Below are positions 5,116 to 5,316 of a DNA stretch of 5,316 bases, in pieces. The notes below the pieces were generated by a model, which did not search any database, had not been told where the DNA came from, and saw only the letters and a list, made by a program, of their open reading frames with translations. Origin of the DNA: Pseudopedobacter saltans (lineage in GTDB: Bacteria; Bacteroidota; Bacteroidia; Chitinophagales; Chitinophagaceae); the NCBI GenBank assembly GCA_003241175.1, contig QFOI01000262.1, positions 1 to 5,316 on the forward strand. Reading direction: 5' to 3'. A program made the translations under genes and the position numbers. Position 1 is the stretch's first letter, and each line of letters begins with the position of its first letter.

Positions 5116-5316
5116 ATGAAAAAGTTGTATTTCACCCTGTCAGGAATCATGGCGGTAATGACTTTACGCGCCCAAATAGACAGTATACATAGTAAAACAA
5201 TCGACACGGGTTATGTTGCTAGAAAATTGCATATTGATGAAATAAATCTAGTGTCTAGTTATTATCATCAAAATGGGGATAGGGCTTCCGTAACAGGAGG
5301 AATAGGTACTGAAAAG
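5116..5316 (+). CDS. DUF3570 putative outer-membrane protein, N-terminal part
   Basis: Only the first 67 codons are present; the right window edge cuts the gene. ATG 5116 gives a signal peptide (MKKLYFTLSGIMAVMTLRA|Q), so the protein is exported. The mature start includes DEINLVSSYYHQNGDRASV (residues 41-59) and TGGIGTEK (60-67), matching the conserved N-terminal pattern of DUF3570 (a beta strand with SSYYxQxGD followed by VTGGIGTE). Full family members are usually around 400 residues and are predicted to form an outer-membrane beta barrel. It lies 33 nt after the DUF4266 lipoprotein and completes the thioredoxin/ApbE/DUF4266/DUF3570 order, so it is very likely in the same operon. The family's biochemical role is, to my knowledge, not established. 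Confidence 0.87.
   Translation, partial: MKKLYFTLSGIMAVMTLRAQIDSIHSKTIDTGYVARKLHIDEINLVSSYYHQNGDRASVTGGIGTEK

Noticed and set aside
1..5316. Mobile elements, CRISPR arrays, tRNA or rRNA genes
   Set aside because: No transposase or integrase motifs, no regularly spaced identical DNA repeats, and no tRNA- or rRNA-like segments were seen on either strand.

Overview
The window looks like a low-GC chromosomal segment from a member of the Bacteroidota. All genes I accept lie on the + strand. Evidence for the phylum: most exported proteins start MKK and have a signal peptide ending just before Gln (AAQ, HAQ, RAQ); clear Shine-Dalgarno sites are absent; there is a LytS/LytTR-type two-component pair of Bacteroidota style; and the right half carries the thioredoxin / ApbE / DUF4266 / DUF3570 gene set, which I know from many Bacteroidota genomes. 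I cannot name a genus.

Left part (1-720): the 3' end of a small LTXXQ/Spy-like protein, which enters from outside the window, is followed 19 nt later by a 129-residue, very basic exported protein. That protein is built from degenerate 11-residue repeats and contains no glutamate. A near-perfect 14-bp hairpin with one bulged base follows it and probably ends or attenuates this transcript.

Middle part (731-3326): a probable three-gene operon. It encodes a secreted LamG-like protein, a 4-TM LytS-family sensor histidine kinase (7 nt downstream) and a LytTR response regulator (TAA directly followed by ATG). All catalytic and phosphoacceptor residues I can check in the pair are present. The tight coupling of the secreted protein to the kinase suggests a cell-surface function linked to signalling, but the sequence does not show the signal.

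Right part (3327-5316): a 153-nt AT-rich gap holds a cluster of TTCAAAAT-type elements, including a 7-bp inverted repeat 20 nt before the next start. It is followed by a tight operon: an exported thioredoxin-like protein (CIPC active site), an ApbE-type FAD:protein FMN transferase with no signal peptide, a tiny DUF4266 lipoprotein ending in GGGCGCN, and the N-terminus of a DUF3570 putative outer-membrane protein cut by the window edge. The set is recurrent, but as far as I know its biochemical role is undescribed. It combines a dithiol protein, a flavin transferase, a Cys-tailed lipoprotein and a likely outer-membrane barrel, so it looks like an envelope redox or metal-handling system. This is the most interesting part of the window.
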